Assembly: GCF_014203835.1 (NCBI RefSeq)
Contig: NZ_JACHJW010000001.1
Span: 4,414,501 to 4,478,500, forward strand
From: Micromonospora polyrhachis
GTDB lineage: Bacteria; Actinomycetota; Actinomycetes; Mycobacteriales; Micromonosporaceae
Length of the DNA: 64,000 nt
Direction: 5' to 3'
Shown here: piece by piece, positions 61,792-64,000 of the stretch
Position numbering within the stretch: the first letter of the stretch is position 1
Layout: the number at the start of each line of letters is the position of its first letter
Translations under genes and position numbers: made by a program
Notes under the pieces: model-generated
Database searches by the model: none
Told to the model about the DNA's origin: nothing
What the model saw: the letters and a program-made list of their open reading frames with translations, nothing else

Positions 61792-62472
61792 ATGAGTCAG
61801 CCCTTCACACCCACCCCACCGAACAACCGCATGCCGCTGCGGGGCGAACTGTTCGTACTGACCCACACCGAGGCAGGCGAACCCATGGCCCACCGGCCTT
61901 CGCTCTCCATCGGGCTGGCCGGGGCGATCCTGGTCGGCCTGGTGATGCCGGTCGAACGGGTCCGGCTCATCGGCGGCTCGGCAGCGGTGGTGGTGGACCA
62001 TCAGATGACCGGCGACCCCGTCGCGGACTGGGCACTGACGATGCTGGCCGGGCACCAGGCGTCGATGTCGGTGCAGGACACGCTGCGACTGCTCGCAGTC
62101 GACGCGTACCAGCGGACCAGTGCAGGGCTCGTCGCCGGCGGCCTGGTGACCGAGACCAGCCGCCGCCGGTTGTTCGGTCGCACCGCTGCCTACCCGCCGA
62201 CCGACTCGGCCGTCATCCCCCGGGTACGGGGTCGACTCCGGTACGTCCTCCAGGGCATCGAGGCGGCCGATCCGCAGACCGACGTCCTCGCCGGTCTGGT
62301 CCGGGCTCTCGGGCTGGAGTCCGCCCTGTACCTCGACGCGATCGGCGAAGACATCCGCCCGGTGATGCGGCAGATGCTCAACCGGGTCGCTACCGAGTAC
62401 CCAGGGGTGAAGGAGATCGTCAAGGCGGTCGAGGGCCTGATCGGCGAGTCGGCGATCTCGGTGTACGGCTAG
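61792..62472 (+). CDS. GPP34 (GOLPH3/Vps74-like) family protein
   Basis: The 226-residue protein matches the bacterial GPP34 pattern: LRGELFVLTHTEAG, SLSIGLAGAILVGLVM, TSAGLVAGGLVTETSRRRLFGR, and a C-terminal helical block (VATEYPGVKEIVKAVE). Eukaryotic members bind phosphatidylinositol-4-phosphate; the role of the many actinobacterial copies is unknown. No signal peptide. It follows the acetamidase gene by 6 bp and so probably shares its transcript. Confidence 0.82.
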   Translation: MSQPFTPTPPNNRMPLRGELFVLTHTEAGEPMAHRPSLSIGLAGAILVGLVMPVERVRLIGGSAAVVVDHQMTGDPVADWALTMLAGHQASMSVQDTLRLLAVDAYQRTSAGLVAGGLVTETSRRRLFGRTAAYPPTDSAVIPRVRGRLRYVLQGIEAADPQTDVLAGLVRALGLESALYLDAIGEDIRPVMRQMLNRVATEYPGVKEIVKAVEGLIGESAISVYG

Positions 62473-62755
62473 TTCCGCGGTTCCGGCACGTGGGTCCCGC
62501 CTGCACCGGGACCCACGTGACCGTCGGCGCGGTGGACAACATGAAGACCCCGAGCCCGCCCTCGTCGTCGCGGATCTGCACGTGGTGGTGAGCTGTACAT
62601 CGTGCCCCGTCACCTGTACGCGATGCTGGGCTGCACTGTCTGCTGGGGAGTCGAACCCCGCGCTGCCCCTCACGCGCCAGGAGGGGTCGGAAACCGCCGA
62701 CCTCGGTGTGTGCCCGCCTCCGTGACGACTACCTGCTCACGTTGTCGCCCCACGC
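62473..62755. other. Intergenic region between GPP34 and DIP1984-like genes
   Basis: After the terminator at 62487-62519 nothing coding is evident. On the minus strand a segment near 62645-62662 (GGGG-TTCGACT-CCCC) has a tRNA T-arm-like hairpin, but no matching acceptor stem or anticodon arm was found nearby. Confidence 0.4.
62487..62519. terminator. Terminator hairpin after GPP34 gene
   Basis: CACGTGGGTCCC and GGGACCCACGTG form a perfect 12-bp stem with a 9-nt loop, 15 bp after the GPP34 stop codon. Confidence 0.75.
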
Positions 62756-63226
62756 CTAGTCCAGGAGGTCGGCCTCCCAGTTGGTGCGTTGGATCCGTAC
62801 GTCCAGTTCGCGGATCTCCCGCGCGAGCCGGTCGGCCTGCTCGCGTAGCTGCGCGACGGGAAGAGCGGAGACCATCGCCAGCTCGGACCTCAACTGCCGC
62901 ACCGCATGGCCACGCTGGCTGCCGGCCGCCGCGTCCGCAGCGGCGGTGACCACCGAGTGACGCATTCGGAGTACGTCCCGACGGGCGAGCGCATCGGTCA
63001 ACGTACCGTCGTCGCCCATCGTGACAGTGGCGTTGGTCCGGTTGATCCGGCGGATCAGCACTTCAAGCGTCTCCAGCACGTCATCGACCTCGACCAGCAG
63101 TCGATGCGCATCCTCGGACGGCGTCTCGCCCTCCTGGTACCGCGCATTGGTGGTGATGCGCGCACGAAGTTGTTCCACCCGGCGAGCTGCGTCCGCCCGT
63201 TCAGCCAGCGCCTCGGCAAGCTTCAC
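62756..63226 (-). CDS. DIP1984 family protein
   Basis: The 156-residue helical protein resembles the DIP1984/septicolysin-like family: KLAEALAERADAARRVEQLRAR, NARYQEGETPSEDAHRLL, IRRINRTNATVTM and LTDALARRDVLRMRHSVV. The function of the family is not established. The GTG at 63226 has an ideal AGGAAGG 7 nt upstream, so I prefer it to an ATG at 63259, which would add an unrelated N-terminus. Its stop is at 62756. Confidence 0.78.
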   Translation of the reverse strand: MKLAEALAERADAARRVEQLRARITTNARYQEGETPSEDAHRLLVEVDDVLETLEVLIRRINRTNATVTMGDDGTLTDALARRDVLRMRHSVVTAAADAAAGSQRGHAVRQLRSELAMVSALPVAQLREQADRLAREIRELDVRIQRTNWEADLLD

Positions 63227-63379
63227 TTTTGTACCTTCCTGGCCGTGGTCCACCACCAATATCAGTCATGCGGGTGGTTCACCAACTTTCTCGTCAGTGG
63301 GTACGACCTCGGCCGGTTGTCAGAGGGGGCTGGTAGGAGTGGTCACGACATGGGCAGTGGTTCACAGTCGGGGGAGCGG

Positions 63380-63778
63380 ATGGAAACTCGTGCGGCGGCC
63401 CAGCGCTGGGCCCGGACGTGGGCGACGGCCTGGCCGGTCAAGGACGTGGCGGCGATCGTCGCCCTGCAGGCCGAAGAGGGCGACCACTGGGCATCGATGT
63501 TCCGGCCCTACCGGGGGCGGGACGGGCTTCGGGAATACGTCACGGAGTGCTTCGCCGAGGAGACTCGCCCCGCCGAGACCTGGTTCGCCGAGCCGCAGGT
63601 CGACGGCGCTACGGCAGCCGTGGAGTACTGGGTGGTGCTCTACGTCGACGAGAAGCCGACCACCATCTCCGGCTGTACGGTGCTGCGCTTCGACGAGTCC
63701 GGCCTGGTGACGGAGGCCCGGGACTATTCACACGTCAGGGAAGGGCGGCACCTGCCCCCGGACGGCCTCTTCGACTAG
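63380..63778 (+). CDS. SnoaL-like/NTF2-fold protein
   Basis: The 132-residue product has the cone-shaped NTF2/SnoaL pattern: an N-terminal helix (AAQRWARTWATAWPVKDVAAI), YRGRDGLREYVTECF, and strands AAVEYWVVLYV, TTISGCTVLRF and ARDYSHVREGR. Such proteins are polyketide cyclases, limonene-hydrolase-like enzymes or ligand binders; here the activity cannot be predicted. GGGGGAG precedes the ATG at 63380. It converges on the last gene with overlapping stop codons. Confidence 0.75.
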   Translation: METRAAAQRWARTWATAWPVKDVAAIVALQAEEGDHWASMFRPYRGRDGLREYVTECFAEETRPAETWFAEPQVDGATAAVEYWVVLYVDEKPTTISGCTVLRFDESGLVTEARDYSHVREGRHLPPDGLFD

Positions 63779-64000
63779 TGCTGTACCCGGTAGAGGTTTC
63801 GCACCAGGCCGATCTCGGCGACGTTCTTGGTCAACTCGATGTTGACCCAACCCGCCACGTCGGCCAGCGTCAGCTTCTCGCCCCAGGGCAGCCCGGCGGT
63901 CCGCTCGACGGAGTCGAGGTCGGCATCGGTGAGCGGCAGCAGGTTCGCCCGCCAGTCGTCTCGCAGACCGCGTAGCCAGTCGGTCGCCGCCGCCATGCTG
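63775..64000 (-). CDS. DinB-superfamily-like protein, 3' part (5' end uncertain or outside the window)
   Basis: The readable 73 residues from an ATG at 63996 (RNLLPLTDADLDSVE-like segment, WVNIELTKNVAEIGLVRNLY) fit the C-terminal helices of DinB/YfiT metal-binding proteins, which are usually ~160-180 residues. The frame is open at the window edge, so the real start is most likely beyond 64000 and this entry is partial. The gene converges with the SnoaL-like gene and overlaps it by 4 bp. Confidence 0.6.
   Translation of the reverse strand, partial: SMAAATDWLRGLRDDWRANLLPLTDADLDSVERTAGLPWGEKLTLADVAGWVNIELTKNVAEIGLVRNLYRVQH

Noticed and set aside
62630-62720. tRNA-like segment on the minus strand with a GGGG-TTCGACT-CCCC arm and a CCCCTC/GAGGGG variable-arm-like hairpin
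   Set aside because: No matching acceptor stem, D-arm or recognisable anticodon loop could be built, so an intact tRNA is not supported; at most a remnant.

Overview
The window is very GC-rich, uses GTG and TTG starts freely, and has gene content typical of a mycelial actinomycete of the Micromonosporaceae, most likely Micromonospora or a close relative. Pointers are secreted chitinases with CBM2 domains, an aculeacin-type acylase, a DUF6412/YidC pair, several Micromonospora-like intergenic hairpin repeats, and a complete actinobacterial ESX-type secretion locus. No rRNA, intact tRNA, CRISPR array, insertion sequence, integrase or replication origin was seen.

Layout. 1-8.4 kb: 3' part of a DUF4127 gene, a GNAT acetyltransferase, a DUF6412 membrane protein with a YidC/Oxa1 paralogue, then polysaccharide degradation: a GH16 glucanase behind a promoter with a LacI-type operator, and two tandem CBM2-GH18 chitinases, closed by a perfect bidirectional hairpin shared with a DedA gene. 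8.5-16.3 kb: GH13 trehalose-synthase-like enzyme, SDR reductase, a pair of small membrane proteins, a membrane-anchored coiled-coil protein, a Gfo/Idh/MocA oxidoreductase and a secreted Ntn-hydrolase acylase. 16.5-27.9 kb: regulation and resistance: a two-component system whose kinase has a duplicated sensor domain, MarR plus VOC, DUF2795, an erythromycin-esterase-like hydrolase, two ABC-F proteins (one divergent from a TetR repressor), and an XRE/TPR regulator beside a tiny cysteine-rich ORF.

27.9-55.7 kb is the main feature: an ESX type VII secretion locus with EccB, EccC, EccD, EccE and mycosin, two WXG100 proteins, a third WXG100-sized protein coupled to a YbaB/EbfC-like protein, a ~2650-residue protein with a CpnT-like N-terminus and recurring beta-module/hydrophobic segments, a proline-rich PPE-like candidate substrate, a duplicated zinc-ribbon protein, an SseB-like protein, and a secreted VWA protein coupled to a second membrane-anchored protein. 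EccA is absent. Genes radiate from two divergent promoter regions (41.1-41.2 kb and 46.25-46.45 kb). The machinery (EccB-E, MycP) would export the WXG100 proteins and probably the giant and PPE-like proteins; the soluble accessory proteins may act as chaperones or regulators.

55.7-64 kb: a perfect 24-bp hairpin and a G-rich 9-bp array, a secreted asparaginase-like protein with an altered active-site residue, a Tat-exported beta-helix protein, a 750-bp non-coding stretch, an APC permease translationally coupled to an acetamidase/formamidase, a GPP34 protein, a DIP1984-like protein, a SnoaL-like protein and the edge of a DinB-like gene.

Functions are assigned from motifs and remembered family features; no database search was run.
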